A DNA stretch of 64,000 bases, taken from Romanomermis culicivorax (Eukaryota > Nematoda > Enoplea > Mermithida > Mermithidae). The position numbers and the translations under genes were made by a program. Under the pieces are notes generated by a model, which had not been told where the DNA came from, did no database searches, and saw only the letters and a list, made by a program, of their open reading frames with translations. Where the stretch lies: NCBI GenBank assembly GCA_963922205.1, contig CAWUHX010000122.1, positions 124,001 to 188,000 on the forward strand, read 5' to 3'. Shown here one piece after another: positions 1 through 10,800 of the stretch; the first letter of the stretch is position 1, and each line of letters starts with the position of its first letter.

Positions 1-14
1 CAAGAGAAATAGAA

Positions 15-1979
15 ATGAAACAAGGAAAATGGCCAAAGGGAGTGATCCACTTTACGAATGTTATACGGGAACAAATGTCGCTGCTTAAGGACTATTATCA
101 CTCGAAAATTAATCGATCGATTGTCCCTATAGTCAAAGATTTGTATGAGAAAAACGTAAATCCACTCATTTACTTCTTGTGGCCTCATTCGGCGCAAGAG
201 TGGAGAGCTTGGGTTCCGGGATTTATGTCAGGAATGTGGTCCTCTGTGTGGAGAAACGAACAAGAGCGAATTGAATTTATGAAATGGATGGGCCAGGATC
301 TCTTGAACAACAAGACGACCAATCAAATGGAACAAATGATGGAAGGATATCCAAAGATACGTACGCAGAAATCGACTCAAAATATCTTTTGCGTACTACC
401 TATAAGATGGATACCGCGTTCCTGTAAAGAGCCCATAGAGGAAATGGAGACAAACTTGCGCGAAAATTCTATTTATTTTATGAACTGTAATTTTTATAAT
501 GTGTTTCATTTTTTGAATATCCACGCCGCGTGTCAAAATCTCATTTATTGGAATGTCTCCGCTTCTATATTCGAGGTGAAGGTCCTATGGGCCCCTAGCA
601 CTTCCGCAACCTTTAAATCTGTAACTAAGTGGGACGACTCAGATCTGATTCCGCAAGTAGAAGTTGTGGTCCCAGCTAGCCAGGGTCCTACAGAACAAAC
701 TTCGAAGGAGCAGACTGTAAATGTACCCTCTAAAATAGATAATTTGAATGTTTCAGATAACGAAATGGAGCAAGACAAGCCCGTGGTCGTACTCATTGTG
801 GATCCCCCTATCACCAGTACACCCGCTGATGGGAGTAAAGGTGTTGAAGAGGAGGAAAAATTGATGGAGATAGTTGAATCTGAAAGAGAACCACAACCCG
901 ATTTAGAAAGGTTAACCGAGCAAATGAAAGAAATGAAAGAGAAAATAGAAGTATTGGAAAAGGAAAAGTACGGGAAAGCTGCGATTGAATTAGCGAAACA
1001 ACTACAAGATATTAACCCCGAAGAAGAAGGAACGAGCGAAGAACCGTACGTGGAGGTAGTGTCCGAAATCGGCAGCGACGACGAAGAAACCGAAGGTAAC
1101 GTTTTGCCCGCTCCGCCGGTTTATGCAAAGGCCGGTGAACAAAATGTAGAAAACATTACGAATCCGGAAAAATTCACGAAAGCAATGCAGAAGAAGAGAC
1201 AAGATAAAGAGAAACGATTAGGTCGTGAGGAGAATGAAGCCGAGTTAGAAAAGGTAAAGAGTGGAAAATTTCAACAGCCCGCCGAAAATCCGAAGGATAA
1301 GGTCAAGTATCGACGAGGTCTCGGAAAGCGTGGGCAAGTCCTCAACAAAGCCTTGAAGGAAGGAAAATACATCGTGGATTTCCAATACGGGAGAGTATCT
1401 CTATCAAATCCATGTGTCCAGAAATATCTCGCGCACATGGATCCCACTCTAGATGAGGAGGTAGCTCTAATGACAATGGAATTAATAAATCGCGTATACG
1501 ATGAGGCCGGAATCGAAATAGAGACGATACGGTATTACGAACTACAGTTCCACATTCTCCAAGCAAACCTGCCCGAAAAGTTGTGGAGTATTTTCGAACT
1601 TCAACTAGCCGAATGGAGTACAACGCGATCTCCAGAGAAAGCATACGAAGCAGCTGTATGGGCCTGCGCGTGTCTGTTCATGAAATTGTCACGGTTGGGC
1701 AGAATTCCCCAAAATTTTGTGGGATTCCACTATCAGGCCCATGCTTACATTACGATGAAATTGCGCCCCAAATTCAACGCTAGACTAGGAGGAATGGGTA
1801 GTAATTTTCATGCGTTATACGCCTCATGCCAGTCGAAGGCATCGGGGTTAGCGTATACAATTGCTAAGGCCGTCCTGCAAGACAAGAAAGACCCGGAACC
1901 AAAATATGGAAATATTCAAGTATGGAAGAAGGAAACTGACAACACCGATCCCCGGATACGTTTTTTGGGAGGTGATTGA
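15..1979 (+). CDS. Unrecognised retroelement ORF1 (possible structural/Gag-like protein)
   Basis: A 654-aa ORF, open back to the window edge, so the ATG at 15 may not be the true start. The first ~200 residues are Trp/Met-rich. Residues ~215-300 are acidic and low complexity. Residues ~295-330 form a heptad-rich Glu/Lys coiled coil. Residues ~330-440 are highly charged. Residues ~480-620 look like a compact helical domain (motifs AAVWACACLF, GFHYQAHAYI). This order (coiled coil, basic linker, helical core, then a basic and Pro/Gln-rich tail in ORF2) suits a nucleic-acid-packaging structural protein, but I recognise no retroviral Gag motif and no zinc knuckle. It is unlike the gag of the related element at 50546-59067. 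Function unknown. Confidence 0.6.
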   Translation: MKQGKWPKGVIHFTNVIREQMSLLKDYYHSKINRSIVPIVKDLYEKNVNPLIYFLWPHSAQEWRAWVPGFMSGMWSSVWRNEQERIEFMKWMGQDLLNNKTTNQMEQMMEGYPKIRTQKSTQNIFCVLPIRWIPRSCKEPIEEMETNLRENSIYFMNCNFYNVFHFLNIHAACQNLIYWNVSASIFEVKVLWAPSTSATFKSVTKWDDSDLIPQVEVVVPASQGPTEQTSKEQTVNVPSKIDNLNVSDNEMEQDKPVVVLIVDPPITSTPADGSKGVEEEEKLMEIVESEREPQPDLERLTEQMKEMKEKIEVLEKEKYGKAAIELAKQLQDINPEEEGTSEEPYVEVVSEIGSDDEETEGNVLPAPPVYAKAGEQNVENITNPEKFTKAMQKKRQDKEKRLGREENEAELEKVKSGKFQQPAENPKDKVKYRRGLGKRGQVLNKALKEGKYIVDFQYGRVSLSNPCVQKYLAHMDPTLDEEVALMTMELINRVYDEAGIEIETIRYYELQFHILQANLPEKLWSIFELQLAEWSTTRSPEKAYEAAVWACACLFMKLSRLGRIPQNFVGFHYQAHAYITMKLRPKFNARLGGMGSNFHALYASCQSKASGLAYTIAKAVLQDKKDPEPKYGNIQVWKKETDNTDPRIRFLGGD

Positions 1980-2907
1980 TCGAAGGAAAGCCCACGATAT
2001 ATTGGAAGTCGAAAAAACTTTGAAGAAGGGAGTTGGATACCGAGTCAAGCACGCCCACACTAGGCCTGCGACAAGTAAGGTATCTAAACAATGGGTCAGA
2101 AAAGATAGCGATACACAGAGAAAGGAGAAATCAGAAACGCCGGAAAAAGACAGGAAGAGAAAGCATGAAAGTCAACATAGAGACGAAAGTCGCCACGAGA
2201 AATCGATGTCTAGGGAAAAGAAGCGAAGAGAAGCTGAGGAAGAAAGTTGGCGCAAAGAGATTGACGATTACGAAAGGGCCTATGAAAGAAAAGAAAAAGA
2301 AAAGAAAGAAGCAAAAGAGCGCGAGGATAGCCGAGAATCCCGAAGTAGGAAAAGGACGACGGGATATTATCAACACGACGATAGAGTTGACGTGTCCTAT
2401 TCCAGCCGAACGGCTTCGCTGGATAGGCCTAGAGCAACGGAAATAAGTCAACAAGGAGTGTCAATGGCCGATCCGAATGCAATGATGCGGGCGCAACAGC
2501 AGCAATTACCATATTTACCGCCGAACTACCCGGGATTACCGATGATGGGTGTTGATTGTATAAATCGCCCTCTCTTTTCAGGACAATTGTTTCCGAATAC
2601 AATGGTGCCACCGCCGGCACAGTATCAAATGCCGCAATTTCCAGTCATGCAATTCCAGCCCGGTCAACCCCAATACTATCAGCAATTCTTGGTTCCGCCG
2701 GGCCTGCAGATGCCTCCGCCTACAATAATCCCCCCGATGCGTAACGCGCAGACCGACGAAAGAATGGATATTCCGGGGACGTCAACGGGTACGCAACAGC
2801 CCCAAAAACCACCATCGACGGGAAACCCCAATTATATTTCACCGTTGAAACGAGATATCGGTATTGGCCAGCCCGGGCGGGACCATAGCGGTCATAGAAG
2901 AAAGTAA
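1906..2907 (+). CDS. Unrecognised retroelement ORF2, Arg/Glu-rich then Pro/Gln-rich
   Basis: This frame is open from 1861; the first in-frame ATG is at 1906. It overlaps the end of ORF1 in the +1 frame, and the overlap holds a run of six T at 1959-1964. About 150 residues are dense in Arg, Glu and Lys (SR/RE-type low complexity). A Pro/Gln/Met-rich tail (~residues 190-320) follows, ending in a Gly/Arg/His-rich segment. This looks like the C-terminal nucleic-acid-binding extension of ORF1, reached either by a programmed frameshift or after an indel in the T run. No enzymatic motif is seen. Its stop is followed at once by the 3' UTR shared with the other element of this family. Confidence 0.55.
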   Translation: MEIFKYGRRKLTTPIPGYVFWEVIDRRKAHDILEVEKTLKKGVGYRVKHAHTRPATSKVSKQWVRKDSDTQRKEKSETPEKDRKRKHESQHRDESRHEKSMSREKKRREAEEESWRKEIDDYERAYERKEKEKKEAKEREDSRESRSRKRTTGYYQHDDRVDVSYSSRTASLDRPRATEISQQGVSMADPNAMMRAQQQQLPYLPPNYPGLPMMGVDCINRPLFSGQLFPNTMVPPPAQYQMPQFPVMQFQPGQPQYYQQFLVPPGLQMPPPTIIPPMRNAQTDERMDIPGTSTGTQQPQKPPSTGNPNYISPLKRDIGIGQPGRDHSGHRRK

Positions 2908-4064
2908 ATTTTCATGTTGTAGATGACCCCGCTCTCCGTGAGGTCATTATAAAGACAATTATCTCGTTCTGTAAATTTTTTCGATATTTCAAAAGTTACC
3001 TATTTTTTCGTTCCGAGTGTCAGTATTACAAAATCAAAACTGGTTGTGCCACCTTTATTATGCCTTAAAGTTGCCTCTCGTACTAATCTCAGTAATTTGT
3101 TTCATTTATTTTTTTTCGTTTGTGTTTTGTTCAAATCTGCACGGAGATATATCGTATTTCTTTTTTTTGCGAATCTGTGAATCATCAACCAATTTTTGTA
3201 TTTTCTTAAATTTTGGGTATTTTTGTTCCTTTCCGACAAAGTCACCAACTGACATCACGCAAGGGTAGCAGGCTTTGCACTGCCATTTCCATATTTTTCT
3301 TTATCTTTTTTCCAAAACATATATTTTCATTCTAAAATTTTTCGTGGCACAAACCATGTTATGGGTTTAAGTTTACCTTTTAATAAGGCAGATTCACTTT
3401 AGCAATAAATACCATAAATATTTTTGGTTCAAAATCTAGACAGCCAAAGGGCCAGAGGATTCGGTCTTCGGGCATCCTTTCTCCCTGGGGGCAGATAATA
3501 CCAAAGGCGTTGGGGGGGCCAGTGTCCGGCCAAGGGGCCAGTAGAATAACGGCGGCGGAAATTTCGAAAGTCTTGCGGGCTCTCCACAATCAACAACCCC
3601 CCCCTCCGGAGAGGACGGAGACGAAGGCCACAATCGGTGATGGAGGAGCCGCCGATACTAAATACATCGACCGCAGTGGGGAGCAGCCCACAACCTAACT
3701 CGGGCACCGCGGGGTTGCCGCCGATCAAACGTTTTTATTTTTATTTTGGTCAAATTCGGCCCGAGTGCCGCGAACGCTATTTCTTCAAACATTTTATTCT
3801 TTTTATTCGGGTAAAACCGACCCACGGGGCATTTTATTGGTGAACTTTTAGCGTCGGGGGTAGCATCCGGCGCCATTGGCCCCAAAGTTGTAAAGATACC
3901 ATTGGATATGGACAGTTTTTATTTTTTATTGTTTACGATTGCGTCAACGGCGCGTAGCGTCGTTTTTTGAACATTTGGAGTCGCCGATCGTCGGCATCGG
4001 GAGTCTGGGGCCCTTGGGGGACCTCCTGACTTTTCCCTTCGCTGGCGGGAAAAGTCTTGCCTTT
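2908..4064 (+). other. 3' untranslated region of the left LTR element
   Basis: No credible coding. It aligns by eye with the reverse complement of about 52550-51407 in the - strand element, for example the stretch GGTTCAAAATCTAGACAGCC, the segment rich in GGAGGAGCCGCC, and a GGCGGGAAAAGTC block just before the polypurine tract. Conservation of this long non-coding block between elements with different coding regions suggests cis-acting roles such as packaging, RNA export or polyadenylation. Confidence 0.65.
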
Positions 4065-4076
4065 GGGGGGGAGGGA
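4065..4076 (+). promoter_or_regulatory. Polypurine tract of the left LTR element
   Basis: GGGGGGGAGGGA directly abuts the LTR start TGTCAGAGGG, the expected place for the plus-strand DNA primer of an LTR retrotransposon. The same tract in reverse complement abuts the 3' LTR of the second element. Confidence 0.85.
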
Positions 4077-4947
4077 TGTCAGAGGGTCAATTCCTCTGAC
4101 CTTTGGTCCTCTAATTACATCATTTCATTTCCTAAAGTTTCTTTATTGCTAAAGTGTTTTCATTTATTCTCAGGTAAACAAACCGATAAAACGGTTTGTG
4201 TCACACATATTTTTGGTCTAAAACAAACAAATGGTTGGCGCAAATGTTTTGCATACTACTTGCAAGTCGATGTTAGGCGCGTTGCAACGTTTTTATTCAT
4301 TATGATTATTATCCTCATTCTTGTTAATTTTTTCGTCTTGGAAAATCGTTGCCCCTTTTTATTGGGCATTGGAGAATCGTCTCCCCTTCGTATTGTATTA
4401 GCGTCCGAGCCGTAGGATTTGGACGTCATGTTGTTCGGCCGTGGTGACTGAGGAAAGGTCCTTAACGTGTTCCACCGTTGTGCCCCGTGGTGTTTTGTGG
4501 TTCGCGTCGCGGACGAGTTTTGAGTAGTTACGCGGCCTGAGAAGTTTGCGACGACCCCTTTTGATAAGAAGGATCAGTGAGTGCTTATTTTGGAGTTAGG
4601 TTCACCTATTTTTTGGTAAAGTTCCAGCTTAGGCTGTGGCCGGAAATATCCTATTGGCCCTGTGGCTCGTTGCTCAGGGACAAAAAGAAGGATCAGCCGA
4701 ATAGGGAGGTTTTAGGCGTTAGTGTTCACATTTCTGACACTTTGCACATTTGTTTCTTACTCACCCTCATCGTTGTATTCTACTACCCGTTGTGTTTTGC
4801 TCACCAATAAACATTCCGTGCATCTAGTCTCAACTCACTGCAGTAGGACCGTAATCAGTACCGGGTTAGCGTCAGGGGCCGTACCAGATTGGATCTCCCA
4901 AGAACCGCAGGTAGGCAGCCGAGGGTATACGAGCACGCAATACGACA
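4077..4947 (+). repeat. 3' LTR (871 bp) of the left element
   Basis: Begins TGTCAGAGGG and ends AATACGACA (TG...CA), matching both 850-bp LTRs of the element at 50546-59067 but clearly more diverged. It holds an AATAAA-like polyadenylation signal (CACCAATAAACATTC, ~4801) near the end. Short ORFs inside it are LTR noise. The right flank is TACT; the partner duplication is outside the window. Confidence 0.85.
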
Positions 4948-4949
4948 TA

Positions 4950-5490
4950 CTTTTTTGTGTAAGCCGACTGCGTCTATTGAATTCCCCATGGTCAGAAATA
5001 TCTTCCCTTAAAAATCGCAGAAATACATTTGTTTACACTCAATATAATTGTGTGTGAATCAAATTCATTCATTAAATTTCCCACGATCGAAAACCCCTTC
5101 CAAAGGAAAATTTACACCCGGGATAATTTTTAGCGTACAGTGATGGCATTCATTAAATTCCCCATGATCGGAAACCCCTTCCACAAAAAAATCACGAAAA
5201 TACGCTTGTTCACACTCGGGATACGTTTTTGTGTAAAGTGAACGAATTCATTAAATTCCCCATGGTCGAAAACCCCTGCCCCAGAAAAATCACGAAAATA
5301 TGTTTGTTTACATCGCAGATAGTTTTTTGTGTAAAGTGATACATCCATTGAATTCTCCACAGTCGAAAACCTCTTCCACAAAAAATTTCGAAAATACGCT
5401 TGTTTACACCCAAAATACTTTTTCGTGTAAAGTGACCGCGTCCATTGGCAAATTCCCAACGGTCGGAAACCCTTACAGCCCAAAAATCCC
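4950..5490. repeat. ~95-bp tandem repeat, five to six diverged copies
   Basis: Repeated blocks of the form TTGTTTACAC...GTGTAAAGTGA...CATT(A/G)AATTCCCCA...GGTCGAAAACCCCTTCCAC...AAAATCACGAAAATA recur near 5030, 5112, 5208, 5303 and 5400. The overlapping small ORFs on both strands follow the repeat period, so they are not genes. The left LTR element ends at the first copy. Confidence 0.8.
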
Positions 5491-6324
5491 AATGAGGCTA
5501 CCGGTTCAATTGAAAGTGCAAAAAATTAGTAGTGCATTATGCTAAAAATTATTTTTTTGAAGCCGTAAGTGGGGAACTTGGCGTTTCCCAGGACTTTGAA
5601 CCATCACATAATTGAATTGAGGCCATTCTAGTCATGAAACTGCACCAATTGAACACGACCAGAGGCACACACTAAGGATCGAAGGGGCATCGATCGAAGT
5701 CCTTGGGTTCCCTCCAAATGGCCTGTCACAAAAATAGGTGACGAAGGACTGTGATATAGACTAATTGAGTGCGCGGTATATCCTCGGCACCTATACTCAT
5801 GGCGATCCAAAGTGTGGAGGGTAAAACGTCGAAAGTACAGAACTTCTGTTCCACTATGCATGTTAACCCAGTGATGCCACATTTTGAAAGAACGACATGA
5901 CTGTAGCACACATGCACAACAGAACACTTTCCGTCAATGGTGGCAATATGGCGAGCCCAAAATATCGGGATCCAGTGTCAAGGGCTGTGATATGAAGATC
6001 GAACGAAACAGCATATCACCAGCGCAAGGCACCGAGTCCAGATGCTCGACGACGAACCAATACCGGAATAATTAAACGGGATGATTCATTTTTACGAAAC
6101 CAGCCGCTTATATACCACTTCTGGCGTGGTAAGTGTCATGGCTGCCTGTACTTTGATTGGTTTTCGGACAATGGGGTCATTGTTCATTTGTGTAACACTG
6201 GCCAATCGTTGCCCTTTAGGTCCACACATATCTCCTTAAACAACGTAAATGAAATTACAGTGGTTAATATTGTTGTGTAATATCCTTGGAAATCACGAGA
6301 AGTTTTTTTCCCATATTTTTGTAG
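5491..6324. other. Intergenic DNA, no gene supported
   Basis: A slightly more GC-rich patch (~5600-6080) carries short opposing ORFs without recognisable domains or splice signals. Around 6125-6215 lies a segment (GTGTCATGGCTGCCT...TTGGTTTTCGGAC) that recurs near 9609-9700. Nothing else is supported. Confidence 0.5.
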
Positions 6325-6510
6325 ATCAACTTGAAAATTGAAGAAATCAAAAGTTTGACGACGCTTCTGATGGAATGTGCTGCTCAATTCACCCTAATTC
6401 ACCATTACCATAGCTAGTTGCATATCTTTGAGTCACATCATTGACAAGGCCCATCATTAGAGCGACCTTGTGGTTGTCACTATTGCTGGCGGTTTAATGG
6501 CCACAGCCTT
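6325..6510 (+). pseudogene. PAP2 phosphatase exon 2 fragment (pseudogene)
   Basis: Aligns by eye over ~185 bp with exon 2 of the intact PAP2 gene (60406 down to ~60220). It begins right after a preserved TTTTTGTAG acceptor and has the same CAACTTGAAAA...GAAGAA opening. The conserved C-terminal catalytic stretch is damaged: the Arg of the Ser-Arg pair reads His, and the Trp after the His-His pair is a TAG stop. A TGA follows downstream. No matching exon 1 lies upstream within the window. A decayed copy. Confidence 0.75.
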
Positions 6511-7687
6511 GGGGTCAGGATGAGACAGGTAGTGGACTTGTTTTTGAGATTTTGGAATCTATGACCAAACCATGAGACGCTACATCGAGTATCTAAAAAT
6601 TAGTTAATTTTTTGTGTCTAATGTTGAACATCAAAATAACTTGTTCCGTTTTTTGCTTGTTTATGTTTCAACTTGACGATTTAATGAACCAGAGATTTGT
6701 AGGAATTAAATTCATTCACCAACAACAATTTTTTCCATCTTTATGCCAAGAAAATCAAATATTCTCATTGCCTAGGGTCTTTCCAAACATGAATTCAACA
6801 TTGATATTGATTGAAGCAAGTATTCTTGTATTTTATATCAACAAATGAAAAAAACTTATACGTTATTTCAAAATTTGATTGACATTGTTATCACGGTCAA
6901 TTCATTTATCGCGCGAGTTTCATCCTTGTAGAATGGCTAGATGAACTGCCAAGTTGAAGGGAGGTCATCCACAGATGAGGAAGAGTCCGTAATCAACTTT
7001 GACTTCTACTCTCGGTAGTTCCACAGTAGGTCAGTTTCTACTCTTTACATCTTGACAACTTAGCCAGCTGATTTCTCTCAAAGTACGCTTCAAACGTTTT
7101 GTAAGGTAAAATTCTCTCTAGCTGGCTTAATCTGTTTCTTATGTGCCATAAGTATAGAGTTTATATGTTAATTATCTTTTTAATTCTTTCCACTTTGAAT
7201 CGTGTAGTCCAGATTTTTTGTGCAATTTTTAGCATCAAATTTGCGACAATTTCTTTTTCCTTCTTATCAAAAAATAAACCAAAAAATTTCATTTGTGGCA
7301 GATGCTTCAATTTTTTCTCCGCACACTTCTGAGATTAGAATATCAAATTCTTTTTAAGAATATATTATTGTGGGACATTTTAGAAACGCATGCTTTAGAT
7401 TTTCCCCACTTGTAATGTTTCTTCCTGAGCAATATTTGCAATTCGGGTCTTCGCCTGCCATATAATAACTGGCGCGTGACCCCGTGTCCAAAGAGTGCAT
7501 GACGATAGAGTGCACTGAGTCAAGTTCTCGTAATGTTTTGCTGTTCGTTTATGTAGTCGACCTATCACGAAAAAATGAGACCAAAAATTTTCGAATAACG
7601 TCGAAAGTACCGACTCGATCTTGAATGGTGGAGGCAAATATGCTGATGCCGTATTTTGAGAAGAAGCAACACATACCTAGCACAAGG
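6511..7687. other. Intergenic DNA, no gene supported
   Basis: AT-rich sequence with only short, low-complexity ORFs. I see no splice-bounded exon, RNA gene or transposon end in it. Confidence 0.4.
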
Positions 7688-7919
7688 CACATATAGTTGG
7701 TTTTCTATAAAATGATTCTGAACAGGTAAAAGGCAAAAATCAACTATATCATCTTTTAAAGTAAGATTTTTCATTTGACAAATTATTGAAGGTTAATTGA
7801 ATAAGCTCACAACTTTTCAGGCTCACGTGACGAATGGTTCAGCAAACAATTGTAAACATCTAAAATAGTACTTGCTTTCCACTTTTATAATTTAGAAGCA
7901 TTTAAAAAAACAGACTTTA
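7688..7919 (-). mobile_element. MITE of the TATAGTCTG family, diverged copy
   Basis: In reverse orientation this matches the copies at 20270-20618, 49018-49268 and 61990-62236: the terminal TTAGAAGCATTTAAAAAAACAGACT, then TACTTGCTTTCCACTT, the internal CACGTGA block, and an opposite end TATAGTTGGTTTTCTATAAAATG. No coding. Confidence 0.65.
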
Positions 7920-9113
7920 GTCTTGATACTGGACAAGGAACCAATACTCCTTCAAAAAAGTAAAACAGTTTTTTCACTTTTCAGATTGATATAACTAACA
8001 GTACAAATATTAACGAAAATATACAAAAATCAAAGCCATTGAAGCAAGGATAAATATACGAAAGAGAAATGTTGTAAAAAATCACAATACTAACGTCAAC
8101 CTCGTCCATAAACTTTGCGTTAGGCCAGGAAAAATGCGATTTTGTCGATCAACTTTCGGCCAAAAACAGGAAATCGGCCAAGAAATCGGCGAGTTCGTTC
8201 CGATCAGTGGCCAGGGTCGACTTTCGACAGACAATGGCGAAAAAGAGTAAAACGAGAAACCACACTTTTTTCGGACAAACCGCCGATCGATCAGTTGTGG
8301 TACAATTAACAGATGATGCTCCATTAAATAACCGGCGAAACTTCAGTAAAATCGGCCACTAGGACTTTGTTGACCATTTTTTTTTAATTTTTACAAATTG
8401 AAAATTACAATGAACACTTCAATTCAGTGGCATCACAAGTTTTTCCCGCAGTCAATGACGAATATTGAAAACTCAAATCTCAAAAAGCATATACTCGTAC
8501 TATCAAAGTTATATACATTTCATTGGTGCAAAAGGCGACAAAATTTCATAGGCAACTATATAAAAATAGTTTGTGACGATTTCTTTTCAATTCTCAATAT
8601 GCTTTACAGTGTTTTTTTCGATTCTCATTCCTTAAAAAGACAAAAAAATTGACATAAATGAAAAATAAAATTCCATTCAAAAAACAACCCCCGATTTCAT
8701 ATTGTATAAAATGACCCAAAATGACAGGACAAAATTGAGAAGATAACTTTTGAGCATACATTCGGGTTCCAGCAAAATTGGGAAACCACGCTCTACCGAG
8801 TATTGGGCAAGGATCTACCATATACTCTAATATTCCATTCACTATAAGTATTCTTTAGTTTTTTTAAATTATGCACAGATCATAGTTCATTTATCTTACT
8901 TTTTACCCAACACAAGGGCAAAAATGCAACTTGAAATGTTGTCCATAAGTGGATTTGTTTTTTTTCTCAAAATCTTCCATACTGTGTTACGTTTTTCCTA
9001 CCTTATTTTGCAAATTGAGGATACTGGTCTCTGTGGCCGAATCCGGAATTTTTTCATACCTTTTCCAATGTTAAAATTTCGTAGGTCAAATGTCATTATT
9101 CTCTGGCATGCAG
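7920..9113. other. Intergenic DNA with a GC-richer patch at ~8100-8350
   Basis: The patch has several CGGCCAA/TCGGCC motifs and a 43-codon ORF from 8234 that matches nothing I know. The rest is AT-rich filler. No gene supported. Confidence 0.35.
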
Positions 9114-9249
9114 CTTTGTGATGCCGGAAATGATGGGCAAAATGCTGTTTGAAGCATACGTGAAATTTTTGGGTGGAGTGAGGGAGATGGTGAGGCGCGC
9201 GGAGGTGGAGGTGGGGTTCCAGTTCAGGAATGTATGGAATAAGGTTCTA
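9114..9249 (+). CDS. Possible isolated internal exon (45 codons), function unknown
   Basis: A 136-bp open block is bounded by an acceptor (GGCATGCAG, ending 9113) and a canonical donor (GTAAGT at 9250). It has markedly higher GC than its surroundings and a Met/Val/Glu-rich translation beginning FVMPEMMGK and containing FLGGVREMV and GFQFRNVWNKV. No neighbouring exon with a matching phase was identified, so it may be an orphan or decayed exon. I do not recognise it. Confidence 0.3.
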
Positions 9250-9599
9250 GTAAGTGGTGGTAAGTCTTTATCAATAACCGAAAACAAACTATCTGCTTGT
9301 CAGGCAGAGAAGGAGAAGAATAATCAACTCTTTATTTTTTTCCAAAAAAACGAACACTAAATGCATAGGCCTTTATGGCCAGAAAACAACAGCACGGTTT
9401 ATACAAATATATTACAAGAAAACAAAACAAGAATATGAACGTAGGTATGTATTTTAATGAAAATGTGTTTAGTGAAGATGAGTTTACTGTAATTTAAGAA
9501 AAATAATGGATCATACTGGTTTAGCTAAAGTGTGGTATACTACATGTTCATTCAACTCTTTCATCAGCAACATGAAGAAAATATGCATGCGAAAACTGT

Positions 9600-9910
9600 A
9601 AGCGCGGCAAGTGTCATGGCTGCCTCAAATCTCATTGGTTTTCGGACTACAGATTTATTGTTCCTTTGTGTGATCTCGTGTCATTGGTTGTATTTTAGCT
9701 CAATTCACGGCTCTGCGCACGCGAAAAAGTAATAGATGTTAAGAAGCACAGCACGGGGAGTTCATTTCATTGCTATGATTGTAGACCAACCACCCAAAAT
9801 GCTTTCGATACAAAAATGGAATGTAGTATCTGAAACAAGTTCATGAAAAAAAATCTTATTTTCTGGGAATTCTGTCTGTGACTATATGAAAAATTTCATT
9901 CAAGGCTTGG
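9600..9910 (+). repeat. Dispersed repeat blocks
   Basis: Block 9609-9700 resembles 6125-6215 (AAGTGTCATGGCTGCCT, then TTGGTTTTCGGAC). Block 9735-9910 resembles 12145-12300: both contain AGCACAGCAC, TTCATTTCATTG-like text, GCTGAAACAAGT/CTGAAACAAGT, TTTTCTGG(A/G)AATTCTGT and ATGAAAAA(A/T)TTCATT. No coding. Possibly remnants of one unrecognised element. Confidence 0.5.
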
Positions 9911-10434
9911 GAATAAACAACGTATAAAGAAAAACAGAAACGAACATAATAAAAGATAATAAAATAAAATAAAACATAATAAAAGATAATAAAATAATAA
10001 AAGAACACAACTAAAAAACAGAATGAAGGAGGAAAAATGCAAGAAACAATCCGGCAAGATAGAAAAAAGAACAGTTAAAAACAGATGAATAAAAATGGGA
10101 AAGATAAATAAAAGCGGATGGAATGGGATTTTTTTTCCTTTCGTACTATATATTTTTCACTTTTTCTTACTTTTAGTGCGGAACATTTCGTTTTAAATTT
10201 TCGTCTTTGTTTATTGCTTCCTTTTTATTTTTTGCAATTGCATTTTCATGGTTTTATTTTTTTCATTGTTTCAACTACATCACTGAACGGAAAGAACCCT
10301 TTTGAGGTCACCGAACTGCGCCCTATAAGTTGTTGTAGAAAGACTAATTAAAGTTTGACTTTAAAAAAGTGAATCTGCCTTCCATGTTCATTCACGATAC
10401 GAAGCTAATATCGAAAATGATGCGCGATACATAA

Positions 10435-10800
10435 ATTAAAAAAAAAAATTCGTGAGATCAATGGAAACCATTCAGTCAAGACTGTTCTTGACGATCATGG
10501 TTTAGATAAGGTAAAAACTATAAGCCGATGCATAATCAAAATAAATTAATGAATATTTCGAGTCGCTTTTGATTGTTCATTTTCAACATTTCACAGTCGA
10601 GCTTAAGCCGAATTTACAGATCTTTCTTGATCAATAACTTTTCTTGAGCTCAAAATAATTAGCACGAATCTAGAAATGAGAAATATGTTGTTGATAAATT
10701 TCGATTAAGTTTTTTTGATTTTTCGGCATATCGTTGAGATTCAGTCACTACAATGCTTCTAGGATATAATTTCAAATACACAAATGACAAAAACTGTACG
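10435..10800 (+). repeat. Dispersed ~350-bp repeat, paired with 59565-59870
   Basis: Shares ATCAATGGAAACCATTCAGT, GATC(A/C)ATAACTTTTCTTG(A/G)GCTCA and TTGAGATTCAGTCACTA with 59565-59870 in the same orientation. The other copy lies just downstream of the intact PAP2 gene. No coding seen. Confidence 0.6.

Larger units (their letters stand above)
1..4947 (+). mobile_element. Gypsy-type LTR retrotransposon, 3' part (5' end outside window)
   Basis: The 3' end of an LTR element read on the + strand: two ORFs (15-1979, 1906-2907), a ~1.15-kb 3' UTR, a polypurine tract (4065-4076) and a 3' LTR (4077-4947) that starts TGTCAGAGGG and ends ATACGACA. The LTR and 3' UTR are clearly homologous to those of the complete - strand element at 50546-59067, so both belong to one family. 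Its coding part is different: no RT, RNase H or integrase is visible here. Either pol lies upstream of the window and these are 3' ORFs, or this is a non-autonomous relative with replaced coding DNA. The 5' LTR and target duplication cannot be seen. Confidence 0.85.

Noticed and set aside
3429..3885. Overlapping ORFs in the GC-rich part of the left element's 3' UTR, mirrored at 51662-52082
   Set aside because: Open in several frames on both strands and not conserved in one frame between the two copies; consistent with non-coding GC-rich DNA.
5130..5492. 120-aa - strand ORF
   Set aside because: Its repeats follow the ~95-bp DNA tandem repeat; no independent coding evidence.
8234..8365. Short ORF starting MAKKSKTRNH, at first reminiscent of a ribosomal protein start
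   Set aside because: Only 43 codons and similarity does not extend beyond the first few residues.
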